From: CAZQVA01 sp964596685
GTDB taxonomy: Bacteria > Chlamydiota > Chlamydiia > Chlamydiales > VFKH01
Direction: 5' to 3'
DNA length: 42,623 nt
Assembly: GCA_964596685.1 (NCBI GenBank)
Contig: CAZQVA010000019.1
Span: 1-42,623 of the forward strand
The notes below the pieces were generated by a model that was given only the letters and a program-made list of their open reading frames with translations, did not search any database and was not told the DNA's origin. Each line of letters opens with the position of its first letter. The stretch's first letter is position 1. This document shows positions 15,975-24,016 of the stretch, piece by piece. The position numbers and the translations under genes were made by a program.

Positions 15975-16286
15975 TGGAGCAGGGGAGGCAGCGATGCGCA
16001 GGCGGTGGAGGACGATCTCGCGGCATTCGGGCTGGTGGCCGAGGGACCTGTCGTCGCTGATGACAGCGTCGAGATCTGGCCGGAGAACTGGGTCGCCGTG
16101 CAGACGTTCGTACAGCTCTCCACCCAGTGGCGCCTGTCGCCCGGCGGCGAGCTGGTCGGCCTGGACTACGCCGCGATCCCCCCGGTCCTTGAGCTCACCT
16201 GTGTCGCGGCGGCCGATCGTCCCGACGTGTTTGCCGCGCTGCGTGTGATGGAACAGGCCGCGCTCAAGGAATTCGCCGATGGCTGA
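15954..16286 (+). CDS. T-like extension of the tail chaperone (DUF1799 type), via -1 frameshift
   Basis: Reading from the slip site in the -1 frame gives LKAAARRWSRGGSDAQAVED, then DLAAFGL ... EIWPENWVAVQTFVQLSTQW ... GLDYAAIPPVLEL ... LRVMEQAALKEFADG. This is the DUF1799 family, the partner of tail chaperones. The conserved LKAAARRW start lies upstream of any credible start codon (the first GTG is at 16005 with no ribosome-binding site), so the domain is best explained as the C-terminal part of a 213-residue frameshift fusion (15646-15954 joined to 15954-16286). It overlaps the tape measure start by 8 bases. Confidence 0.82.
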   Translation: MKAAARRWSRGGSDAQAVEDDLAAFGLVAEGPVVADDSVEIWPENWVAVQTFVQLSTQWRLSPGGELVGLDYAAIPPVLELTCVAAADRPDVFAALRVMEQAALKEFADG

Positions 16287-18798
16287 CAACCAGCTCGTCG
16301 TCAACGTCCTGCTCAAGCTGCAGGACGAGGTCAGCCAGGGCATCAAGGCCACGCTGGACAAGTCCTCCGGCTACCTGGAGAGCTTCGGGCAGAAGGTCGA
16401 CAAGGTCGGCGCTGGCCTCGAGTCCATCGGCAAGCGGGTCGGCGGCATAGGGGGCGCGGTACAGCTGGGCCTCTCGCGCCTGGACCTGGACATGGCCAGC
16501 GTTGCGCGCAACAGCGTCGAGGCGGAGAAGGCGCTGTACAGCGTCGCCACGACGGCCGGCAAGTCCGGCGCCGAGGCGCGCGCGTCAGTGCAGGAGTGGG
16601 CCGCGGCGGTCAACCAGATCTCCGTGGCCACCAACAAGTCGCAAGGCGAGGTCATCTCCGCCTTCCAGGACCTGGTCTCCAAGGGCATCAGCGACGCGGA
16701 CGCCATCCGCATGCTCGAGCCGATCGGCAAAGCCGCTACTGCTGCCGGCGCACAGATCCGCGACATCGCCTCGGCCGCCAACGCCTCGTTCCAGAATCTC
16801 GGCATTGCACCCGACCAGCTCAGCAAGGCGCTCGACATCATGGCCGCGGCTGGCAAGAAGGGCGCTTTCGAGCTGCGCGACATGGCGCAGTACTTCGATG
16901 CGCTCACCGTCAAGAGCGCGCTGCTGGGCGATCGCGGAGAGAAGGCCCTGGGCAGCCTGGCCGCCGCCGCGCAGATCGCGCGCAAGGGTGCGGGCGATGC
17001 CAGCACCGCGGCCAACAACCTGGCCAACTTCCTCGACAAGCTTTCCGCGCCCGTTACCGCCAGGGCCTTCGAGAAGTTCGGCCTCAACCTGGCCGAGGAA
17101 GTGAAGAAGGGCCTGGCCAGCGGCGACCTCATCGGCTACATGGGCGAGCAGATCCAGCGCGTCACCCAAGGCGACGCCTCCAAGGTCTCGCAGCTCTTCG
17201 CCGACGTGCAGGCGAAGAACTTCATCGCCCCGCTGATCCAGAACCTCGAGGAGTACAAGCGCATCCGGGATCAAGCGCTAAGTTCCAGCGGCGTGGTGGA
17301 CGAGGACTTCAAGACCGCCATGCAAAGCATGGCTGCGGTCCTCAACAAGCTCCAGATCGCCGGTCAAGCGGCCATCGGACAAAGCGATGTAATCAAGGGT
17401 CTGCTTGCCGGCCTGAAAGACCTCGCCGACTGGGCCGCCGCGCACCCGGACGTCATCGCGATGCTCGGCATCGGGAGCGCCGCCGCGGCCGTCGGCGGTG
17501 GGGTTCTGCTGGGGGTCGGCGCGGTGCTCCGGTCCATCAGCACCATCGTCACGGCGCTCTCCGGTCTCACGGCCTTCCTGGCGGCCAACCCGATCGTGCT
17601 TACCGTCCTGGGCGTCACGGCACTCGCCACGGCATCGGCCTATGCCGGATTCAAGTTCGGCGAGTTCATCAACGAGCAGATCAGCAAGGCGGCCGAGGCA
17701 CTGACCGGTGTGAAGGGTGCGACGCTGGGCACCGCGCTGGCCGACCTGACCGACTGGATCGCCGAGAAGGCTCAGGAGATCCCCAAGGCCATCGGCAAGG
17801 CGTTCACCGACACCATCAAGTTCCTCAAGGACCTGCCGCGCCAGTTCATCGACATCGGCAAGAACATCATCCAGGGCCTGCTCGACGGCATCAAGGCCAA
17901 GGCCACCGAGGTCGTCGACGCGACGAAGAAGCTCGGCAGCGACGCCCTGCAGGCCATCAAGGACCTGCTGCGCATCCGCTCCCCGTCCGAGGCCATGGCC
18001 GAGATCGGCGAGCAGACCGTGGCCGGCTACGTCGAGGGCCTCTATCGCGGCATGCCGCAGGTCCAGGACGGCATCGCGCAGATGGCGAGCCTCGTCCAGT
18101 TCGGCGCCGCCTACGGCCAGACCCTGGGCGCGGCCAACGACGGCGGCTTCGGCGGCGGGGCGGTCGACGACGGCCGCGCGGCCTACTACGCCCAGGTCGA
18201 GGCCGCCGAGACCCAGCACCAGCAGAACATCTTCAGCATCCGCACCTTCTTCGAGTCGCAGAGCCTGGCCAACGCCACCCGCTACCGCCAGCTCAACCTC
18301 GACAGCATGGGCTTCTTCATGGGCCAGCTCGGCGCGCTGATGCAGACCAAGTCCAAGGCCATGTTCCAGATCGGCAAGGCCGGCGCGATCGGCGAGGCCA
18401 TCATCGAGACCTACCTCGCCGCGCAGCGCGCCTACGCCGCCATGGCCGGCATCCCCATCGTCGGCCCGGCCTTGGCCGCGGCCGCGGCGGCGAGCGCCAT
18501 TGCCGTGGGCATGGCGCGCGTGCAGGCCATCAAGAGCACCCAGTACGGCGGCGTGAGCGGCTCGCCCGTGCTCGCCAGCGGCGGCGCCTCGGGCCCGGTC
18601 GTGCCCAAGGGCAGCGCCACCGTGCCCTTCGACCAGGCCACCAACGGCCAGGGCACCCCGGCGCCGGCGCCGCGCGTGGTCAACATCACCATCAACGGCC
18701 GCTTCCTCGACGCGCAGACCGTGCGCGACGAGCTCATCCCGCAGCTCAACGAAGCCGCCGGCGACGGCGTGGTTATCAACGTCAGGCAGGCCGCGTGA
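16279..18798 (+). CDS. Tail tape measure protein
   Basis: This 839-residue protein sets tail length. Long amphipathic helices fill the N-terminal half (VSQGIKATLDKSSGYLESFG ... ISVATNKSQGEVISAFQDLV, the conserved tape-measure core). Hydrophobic segments lie near residues 390-460 (GIGSAAAAVGGGVLLGVGAV; LAANPIVLTVLGVTALATAS). The IRSPSEAMAEIGEQTVAGYVEG motif near 565 is typical, and the C-terminus is FLDAQTVRDELIPQLNEAAG. Using about 1.5 angstrom per residue predicts a tail of roughly 125 nm. It starts inside the T-like ORF, and the next gene starts in its stop (GTGA). Confidence 0.95.
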   Translation: MADNQLVVNVLLKLQDEVSQGIKATLDKSSGYLESFGQKVDKVGAGLESIGKRVGGIGGAVQLGLSRLDLDMASVARNSVEAEKALYSVATTAGKSGAEARASVQEWAAAVNQISVATNKSQGEVISAFQDLVSKGISDADAIRMLEPIGKAATAAGAQIRDIASAANASFQNLGIAPDQLSKALDIMAAAGKKGAFELRDMAQYFDALTVKSALLGDRGEKALGSLAAAAQIARKGAGDASTAANNLANFLDKLSAPVTARAFEKFGLNLAEEVKKGLASGDLIGYMGEQIQRVTQGDASKVSQLFADVQAKNFIAPLIQNLEEYKRIRDQALSSSGVVDEDFKTAMQSMAAVLNKLQIAGQAAIGQSDVIKGLLAGLKDLADWAAAHPDVIAMLGIGSAAAAVGGGVLLGVGAVLRSISTIVTALSGLTAFLAANPIVLTVLGVTALATASAYAGFKFGEFINEQISKAAEALTGVKGATLGTALADLTDWIAEKAQEIPKAIGKAFTDTIKFLKDLPRQFIDIGKNIIQGLLDGIKAKATEVVDATKKLGSDALQAIKDLLRIRSPSEAMAEIGEQTVAGYVEGLYRGMPQVQDGIAQMASLVQFGAAYGQTLGAANDGGFGGGAVDDGRAAYYAQVEAAETQHQQNIFSIRTFFESQSLANATRYRQLNLDSMGFFMGQLGALMQTKSKAMFQIGKAGAIGEAIIETYLAAQRAYAAMAGIPIVGPALAAAAAASAIAVGMARVQAIKSTQYGGVSGSPVLASGGASGPVVPKGSATVPFDQATNGQGTPAPAPRVVNITINGRFLDAQTVRDELIPQLNEAAGDGVVINVRQAA

Positions 18799-19166
18799 GC
18801 AAGATCCTGAACCGCTTCGCCGATGGGGACGAGCAGCCGCTGGGCTACCTGTTCTGGTGCCCCGGCTGCGATGAGGCGCACGCAGTCTACGTGGAGGGCA
18901 TGGCGCGGAGCGGTGCACGCTGGAGCTTCAACGGGGACGAGTTGCGCCCCACGTTCACGCCGTCGCTGCTGATCCAGTACGACCGGTACGAGCCGCCCGC
19001 GACAACTCCCGAACTGCGCAGTCAGATCCTCAGCGGGGAGATTGTGCAGACCAAGGTGCACCACGTCTGCCATTCGTTCATCCGCGATGGCCAAATCCTT
19101 TTTCTCGGCGACTGCACCCACGCGCTGGCCGGCCAGCTCGTGGCAATCCCGGAGTGGGAGGACTGA
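18795..19166 (+). CDS. Zinc-binding minor tail-region protein (DUF6527-like)
   Basis: This 123-residue protein has a GTG start overlapping the tape measure stop. Conserved features are FWCPGCDEAH (C22, C25, H29), RWSFNGDELRPTFTPSLLI, VCHSFIRDGQI (C92, H93) and FLGDCTHALAGQ (C107, H109), a likely zinc site. This family is common directly after tape measure genes and is sometimes mislabelled ammonia monooxygenase. The function is unknown, but position implies a part in tail tip assembly. Confidence 0.78.
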   Translation: MSKILNRFADGDEQPLGYLFWCPGCDEAHAVYVEGMARSGARWSFNGDELRPTFTPSLLIQYDRYEPPATTPELRSQILSGEIVQTKVHHVCHSFIRDGQILFLGDCTHALAGQLVAIPEWED

Positions 19167-19169
19167 CGC

Positions 19170-19412
19170 ATGGCCAGCGCAGCGTCCCTCAATCTGACCG
19201 TGAAGCTCGACACCGGCCTGATGTACCCGAAGCTCGCCTGCATCCAGGAAGTGCTCGACGTCGCCACGCCGCCGCTGCACGTCGGCATTGCGATGGGCGC
19301 GCTGCGTGCGCTGTGCGAGATCGAGCGTCTGAGCGACGCAGCGCGGCGAGATCTCGGTCTGCGCGAGCCGGACTCGGTGCACGCCGTGCGCCTCGAATTG
19401 TCGGGTGCCTGA
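19170..19412 (+). CDS. Small protein in the tail module, unknown function
   Basis: This 80-residue protein starts 3 bases after the preceding stop. It has a beta-like start (SLNLTVKLDTGLMYPKLACI) and then helices (HVGIAMGALRALCEIERLSD). No family is recognised. It lies between the zinc protein and the discoidin-like minor tail protein in a tightly packed operon. Confidence 0.6.
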   Translation: MASAASLNLTVKLDTGLMYPKLACIQEVLDVATPPLHVGIAMGALRALCEIERLSDAARRDLGLREPDSVHAVRLELSGA

Positions 19413-19415
19413 CCC

Positions 19416-20171
19416 ATGTCCACCGCCTACCCCAAGTTCTTCTACGACAACCGCCTCGACGACGCCGCGCCCACGGCCAGCACCACCGCCACCGGCTACG
19501 ACGTCCTCAACCTGCGCGACTGGCGCCCCTACACCTGGTGGCAGCCCACCGCGCTGCCGGCCACCGTGACGGTGGACTGCGGCAGCAGCGTGGCGGCCGA
19601 CTACTTCGCCCTGTACGGCCACAACTGCTTCACCCAGGGCAACACCGTCGAGCTGCGCAAGTCCACCGACAACTTCGCCGCCAACGACGTGCTGGTGGCC
19701 AGCAAGACCCCGACCGACGACAAGCCCTTCCTGGTCGAGTTCACCTCCGCGAGCTCGCGCTACTGGCGGCTCAAGTTCACCAGCGGCAGCGTGCCCAGCG
19801 TGGCGATCGCGGCCATCGGCGCGGCCTTCACCTTTCCGCGCCGGCTCGACCAGCCCTTCGACCCGCTGGTGCGCCGGGTGAAGGGCCAGGTCAACCGCAG
19901 CGAGGACGGCCACCCGCTGGGCAAGGTCATCGCGCACGAGACCTGGGAGCAGGAGATCTCCTTCGGCCTCATCGAGTGGGCGTGGCTGCGCAGCACCTGG
20001 GTGCCGGCGTGGAAGGCGCACCTGCGCGGCAGCCCGTTCCTGTTCGCCTGGGACGCCACCGACCACGCCGACGAGCTCTACCTGGTGCAGGCCGGCGATG
20101 CGTACGACACGCCGCACACGGTGGGGCCGTATGCGGAGCTGCGGGTGGGGGTGAGGGGGGTGGCGACCTGA
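19416..20171 (+). CDS. Minor tail protein, distal-tail-like with discoidin-type domain
   Basis: This 251-residue protein contains a galactose-binding/discoidin-like pattern in its first ~140 residues (VTVDCGSSVAADYFALYGHN ... SSRYWRLKFTSGS). The second half (FDPLVRRVKGQVNRSEDG ... EQEISFGLIEWAWLR) is like the adaptor proteins that sit between tape measure and hub. It probably forms part of the tail tip ring. The next gene overlaps it by a single base (TGATG). Confidence 0.72.
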   Translation: MSTAYPKFFYDNRLDDAAPTASTTATGYDVLNLRDWRPYTWWQPTALPATVTVDCGSSVAADYFALYGHNCFTQGNTVELRKSTDNFAANDVLVASKTPTDDKPFLVEFTSASSRYWRLKFTSGSVPSVAIAAIGAAFTFPRRLDQPFDPLVRRVKGQVNRSEDGHPLGKVIAHETWEQEISFGLIEWAWLRSTWVPAWKAHLRGSPFLFAWDATDHADELYLVQAGDAYDTPHTVGPYAELRVGVRGVAT

Positions 20172-23100
20172 TGGGGCGCGAGTACTTCATCGACTTCAAC
20201 CGCGGCAGCGATTCCAACGACGGGCTCACGGCCCCGTGGAAGAACGTCTCCAAGCTCGCAGGGTTCACGCTCACGGATGGCGACTGCGTGCTGTTCGCCA
20301 ACGACAGCGTATGGGACATGACCTCGACGGTGGTGCAGGGGACGCTGTCGGGTCGCGTCACGTATTCCAACTATGACCCCGGTGGGGCGCCGACAAGTCG
20401 ACCAACTCTCACTGTGCGTCGCACACTGGTGGCTGGTGACTGGACCTACGACGCCCCGAACAATGCCTGGTACTACGACATCGGCTACGACCCGGGATGG
20501 GGCAGCTTCGTCCTGCTGGGTGGTGACTGGGGCGTGCGGCAGGAGTCTGCGCTGCCACTGGCCACGGCCGACAAGCGCTGGATCAACTCGGGGACGAAGT
20601 TCTACGTCTACGCGCCGTCTGGCACAAACCCGACCGCCTACTACGGCTCGGTAGTGGTCGGTCCGCACTTTCGCGGGGCGCTGACCTTTTCGGACGACGG
20701 CAGCGAGGTCATCGTCGAGAACCTGCGCGGCGCGGACGGCGGTGCGCTGGTCAGCGTCTACAGCAGCACGAGCACGCGCAACTACACGCTGCGCAACCTG
20801 GAGTCCTACAACAGCGCGGTCGCGGTGTTCCTCAACTCGCAGACTGCTGGCACGCTGTCAGTGCTGGTGGACGGGCTGCATTCGGACCTGGGCATCAGCG
20901 CATTTCTGCACGCGCAGGAGACCGGTGGGCTGGGCTTTGGCGACTTCACCGTGCGCAATTGCGTCTTGTCTCGCGGCAACCGCGGCTATCCGCAGGGTGC
21001 GATCTATTCGCAGGTGCGAAAGCGCCACGTCATCGAGCACAACCGCATCCGCGACATCGCCTATGGCACGGCAGCGCACGCCAATGATGGCTGCGCGATC
21101 TACACCGAGGTGGGCTGTGACCAAGCGCTGGTCCGCTGGAACCGGATCGAGGACTGCCACCTGGCCCTGCAGGACAACTCGGGCCGCCGCGCCTCGTTCT
21201 TCGGCAACGTGATCCGCAACTGCTTCGCCGCGATTCGGTTGTCCGATTTCAGCAACGTCGGCTCGGTTGATCACGAGTTCGACCACAACACCATCATCAA
21301 CGGCGGGACGGCGGTGGCGGCGCAGGGGCCGAACAGCGTGGCGGGCCATGGGTGGTATGCCGACGACACATCGCTGGCGGTGAAGATCCGCAACAACATC
21401 TTCCAGGGCAGCTCGGCCCAGCCGGCGATCGAGCTCGGCTCCGGCACCACCGGGACCATCGCCAACAACGCCTGGCACGGCTACGGCACGTTCGCGCTGC
21501 GGTACGACGGCGCCGCCAGCCCGATCACGGCGACCGGCACGCTGAACGTTAACCCACAGATCGACGCGAACTTCCGGCCACAGAATCCAGACCTGGTTGG
21601 CGCCGGCACCCCGCTGGCGGGCATCGACTTCTACGGCCGCCCCTACGAGTCCACCCCCACCATCGGCGCCGTCGAATACGCCGACCCGCGCGCCTACGCC
21701 CGCAGCCGGCACGAGCGCAAGGCCGCCGTCGTCGTGGAGATCGACCTCGACCGCTGCGAGAACACCTACGGCACCGCCCCGTGCACCGCCTCGGGCGGCA
21801 CCAAGTGCTACAACACCTTCAGCACCTGCCAGGACACGGCCAACTTCACGCGCGGGACGCACACCTACCGCTTCTGCAACCGCGGCATGCCGCTGCCCCC
21901 GGGCGAGCTGGTGCGGCCCTACATCGACCGCGCGGACGGGGCGGTGACCGTCATCGACCCGGAGGCGGGGCTGGCCCGGCGCGGCACGCTCAAGCTGGGG
22001 ATGGTGGACGAGACCGACTCCGACCTGGAGCAGGACCCCTACACCAGCACGCGCGCCTCGGCCGCGCAGGGCAGCTTCTGGTCGCGGCTGATCGCGCGCA
22101 ATCCCAACATGGCCGGGCGCCCGGTGCGGGTGCGCCGCGGCTACGTGGTGGAGCCGTGGGACTGGAACACGTTCCTGGACGAGCGCTACATCATCGAGAA
22201 GGTGGACGGCCCCGACCGCGACGGGGTGGACATCACGCTCAAGGACCCGATCAAGCTGGTGGACCGCACCAAGGTGCCGGTGGCCACCGACGGCAAGATC
22301 ACCGCCGCGCTGGCCGACTACGCGCACCGCGGGCTGGTGCAGGGCGCCACCTCCACCACGGTGGTGCTCGAGGGCGAGGCCTCCAGCACCGACGACGCCT
22401 ACAACGGCATGGAGGTCTACATCGTCTCCAGCCAGGGCGCCGGCCAGCGCCGCACGATCACCGACTACGTGGGCGAGACGCGCACGGCCACGGTGGCGGC
22501 CTGGGCGGTGACGCCGGGCACCTCGAGCACCTACGAGGTGAGCGCGCTGTCGCTGACGGTGACCGCCGGCAAGGGCGCGCAGTACGCCGACCCGGCCACC
22601 TCGGGCAAGCGCGAGTTCGTGCGCCTGGGCGAGGAGGTGATCGAGTACACCGCGCTCACCAGCGACACGCTGTCGTGGCCCAGCAGCGATTCGCGCGCGC
22701 AGTTCGGCACCACGCGCAAGGCGCACAACGTGGACACCGGGGTGCAGCAGTGCCGCGCGTTCATCGACGAGCCGGTGACCGACGTGCTGCAGGCGATCCT
22801 GACCGAGGGCGGGCTGGACGCGGCCAACCTGGACACCGACTCCTTCACCGACGCCGAGCCCGAATGGTACGGCCCGGCCTACTACGTGACCGCGGTGATC
22901 TCCGAGCCCGAGCAGCCCTCCGACCTGCTGGCCGAGCTGCTACCGCAGGTGGGCGCGGTGATCTGGTGGAACCTGCAGACGCAGAAGGCGGTGTTCAAGC
23001 CGATCGTGCCGGCGCTGGGCACGCCGGTGGAATGGACCGACGCGGCCCACCTGGTGGAGGACAGCGTGAGCGTGGACGCGCTGGAGGACCTGCGGCTGAC

Positions 23101-23629
23101 CCGCGCGGCGATCTACTACGCGCAGGCCAACGCCACCAGCAACCGGCGCGAGGCGAAGAACTTCGCCCTGGGCGAGATCTACATCGACACCAGCGCGGAG
23201 AGCGAGAACGAGTACGGCGACCGCCGCGACAAGGTGACCTACTCGCGCTGGTTCGGCGAGGCCAACGGCATCGCCATGCGCACCTGGGTGAGCCGCCAGC
23301 TCACCGCGCTGCGCGCGGCCCCGCGGCGGCTCAAGCTGCGGCTCGACCCCAAGGACTACGCCACGCTCGCCGGCGAGCTGGTGGACATCACCACCCGGCG
23401 CCTGGCCGACACCACCGGCGCGGCCAAGACCACGCGCTGCCTGGTGACCAAGGTGGACGACCGCGGCACGCACATCGAGGTCGAGGCCCGCACCACCGGC
23501 TTCGACCGCAACTACGGCTTCATCGCCCCGGACGGCACCGCCGACCATCCCACCGACACCGTCTACGCGCACGTCACCGAGAACACCGGGCTGATGGGCG
23601 ACGGCTCGGACGGCACTCTGATCATCTGA
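20171..23629 (+). CDS. Tail hub / central tail protein fused to an N-terminal beta-helix domain
   Basis: This 1152-residue protein has two parts. Residues 1 to about 510 (DNA 20171 to about 21690) form a parallel beta-helix of the pectate-lyase type (VIEHNRIRDIAYG, ALVRWNRIEDCHL, FDHNTIINGG, VKIRNNIFQG), ending in FYGRPYESTPTIGAVEY. Residues from about 525 (AVVVEIDLDRCENTYGTAPC ... CQDTANFTRGTHTYRF) match the usual start of a siphovirus hub protein and continue to the end (EYTALTSDTLSWP; TWVSRQLTALRAAPRRLKLR). Normally the hub begins where this second part begins. The beta-helix DNA looks less GC-biased at third positions, suggesting later acquisition. The domain may bind or cut surface polysaccharide. 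Confidence 0.82.
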   Translation: MGREYFIDFNRGSDSNDGLTAPWKNVSKLAGFTLTDGDCVLFANDSVWDMTSTVVQGTLSGRVTYSNYDPGGAPTSRPTLTVRRTLVAGDWTYDAPNNAWYYDIGYDPGWGSFVLLGGDWGVRQESALPLATADKRWINSGTKFYVYAPSGTNPTAYYGSVVVGPHFRGALTFSDDGSEVIVENLRGADGGALVSVYSSTSTRNYTLRNLESYNSAVAVFLNSQTAGTLSVLVDGLHSDLGISAFLHAQETGGLGFGDFTVRNCVLSRGNRGYPQGAIYSQVRKRHVIEHNRIRDIAYGTAAHANDGCAIYTEVGCDQALVRWNRIEDCHLALQDNSGRRASFFGNVIRNCFAAIRLSDFSNVGSVDHEFDHNTIINGGTAVAAQGPNSVAGHGWYADDTSLAVKIRNNIFQGSSAQPAIELGSGTTGTIANNAWHGYGTFALRYDGAASPITATGTLNVNPQIDANFRPQNPDLVGAGTPLAGIDFYGRPYESTPTIGAVEYADPRAYARSRHERKAAVVVEIDLDRCENTYGTAPCTASGGTKCYNTFSTCQDTANFTRGTHTYRFCNRGMPLPPGELVRPYIDRADGAVTVIDPEAGLARRGTLKLGMVDETDSDLEQDPYTSTRASAAQGSFWSRLIARNPNMAGRPVRVRRGYVVEPWDWNTFLDERYIIEKVDGPDRDGVDITLKDPIKLVDRTKVPVATDGKITAALADYAHRGLVQGATSTTVVLEGEASSTDDAYNGMEVYIVSSQGAGQRRTITDYVGETRTATVAAWAVTPGTSSTYEVSALSLTVTAGKGAQYADPATSGKREFVRLGEEVIEYTALTSDTLSWPSSDSRAQFGTTRKAHNVDTGVQQCRAFIDEPVTDVLQAILTEGGLDAANLDTDSFTDAEPEWYGPAYYVTAVISEPEQPSDLLAELLPQVGAVIWWNLQTQKAVFKPIVPALGTPVEWTDAAHLVEDSVSVDALEDLRLTRAAIYYAQANATSNRREAKNFALGEIYIDTSAESENEYGDRRDKVTYSRWFGEANGIAMRTWVSRQLTALRAAPRRLKLRLDPKDYATLAGELVDITTRRLADTTGAAKTTRCLVTKVDDRGTHIEVEARTTGFDRNYGFIAPDGTADHPTDTVYAHVTENTGLMGDGSDGTLII

Positions 23630-23631
23630 CC

Positions 23632-23955
23632 ATGACGACCGACGCGCAGCAGGCAGGCAGTTCCCCCTCTCCCCTCGCGGGAGAGGGCCCCCGCCTTTCC
23701 CCCTCTCCCCTTGCGGGAGAGGGCCGGGGTGAGGGGGGGTCTCCCGCGCCCCGCGAAGTCACCATCCCGCGCCAGATCGTCGTGCGCTGCCCGCTGCAGC
23801 GCTTCGATCTGCGCCGCGCGCACCAGTGCGACGGCTGCCCGCACTTCGCCGGCCTGGCCGAGGCCCCGGCGCGGCCCGACGCCGGGTTCCACGAGCGCTT
23901 CCAGGTGCGCTGCGCCTACCCCACCGACCGCACGCTTTTCCGGCTGAGAGACTGA
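23632..23955 (+). CDS. Small Cys-containing protein with in-frame REP-like insertion
   Basis: This 107-residue protein follows the hub by 2 bases. Residues 11-35 are the translation of two REP-like elements (SPSPLAGEG ... SPSPLAGEGRGEGG). The rest contains C53, C66-x2-C69 and C94 (VVRCPLQRFDLRRAHQCDGC), a plausible metal site. Removing the repeats would leave a ~75-residue protein, so the elements seem to have inserted without breaking the frame. Function is unknown. Confidence 0.65.
   Translation: MTTDAQQAGSSPSPLAGEGPRLSPSPLAGEGRGEGGSPAPREVTIPRQIVVRCPLQRFDLRRAHQCDGCPHFAGLAEAPARPDAGFHERFQVRCAYPTDRTLFRLRD
23663..23737. repeat. Two tandem REP-like palindromes inside a CDS
   Basis: CCCTCTCCCCTCGCGGGAGA (first copy from 23663) and CCCTCTCCCCTTGCGGGAGA (second copy from 23699) each form a GC-rich stem with a short loop. 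The second is followed by GGGCCGGGGTGAGGG. This is the widespread proteobacterial intergenic palindrome that translates as SPLAGEGRGEG. Further copies lie at 25529 and 27457. Confidence 0.85.
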
Positions 23956-24016
23956 AAGCGCCATGCGTCTCCTCTCGCCTCTCGCCTCTCGCCGCTAGCC
24001 TGGAGCAACGCGACCC

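Noticed and set aside
16005..16286. Independent GTG-started gene for the T-like protein
   Set aside because: No ribosome-binding site, and the conserved N-terminus of the family lies upstream of this GTG in the same frame, reached only by the -1 frameshift.
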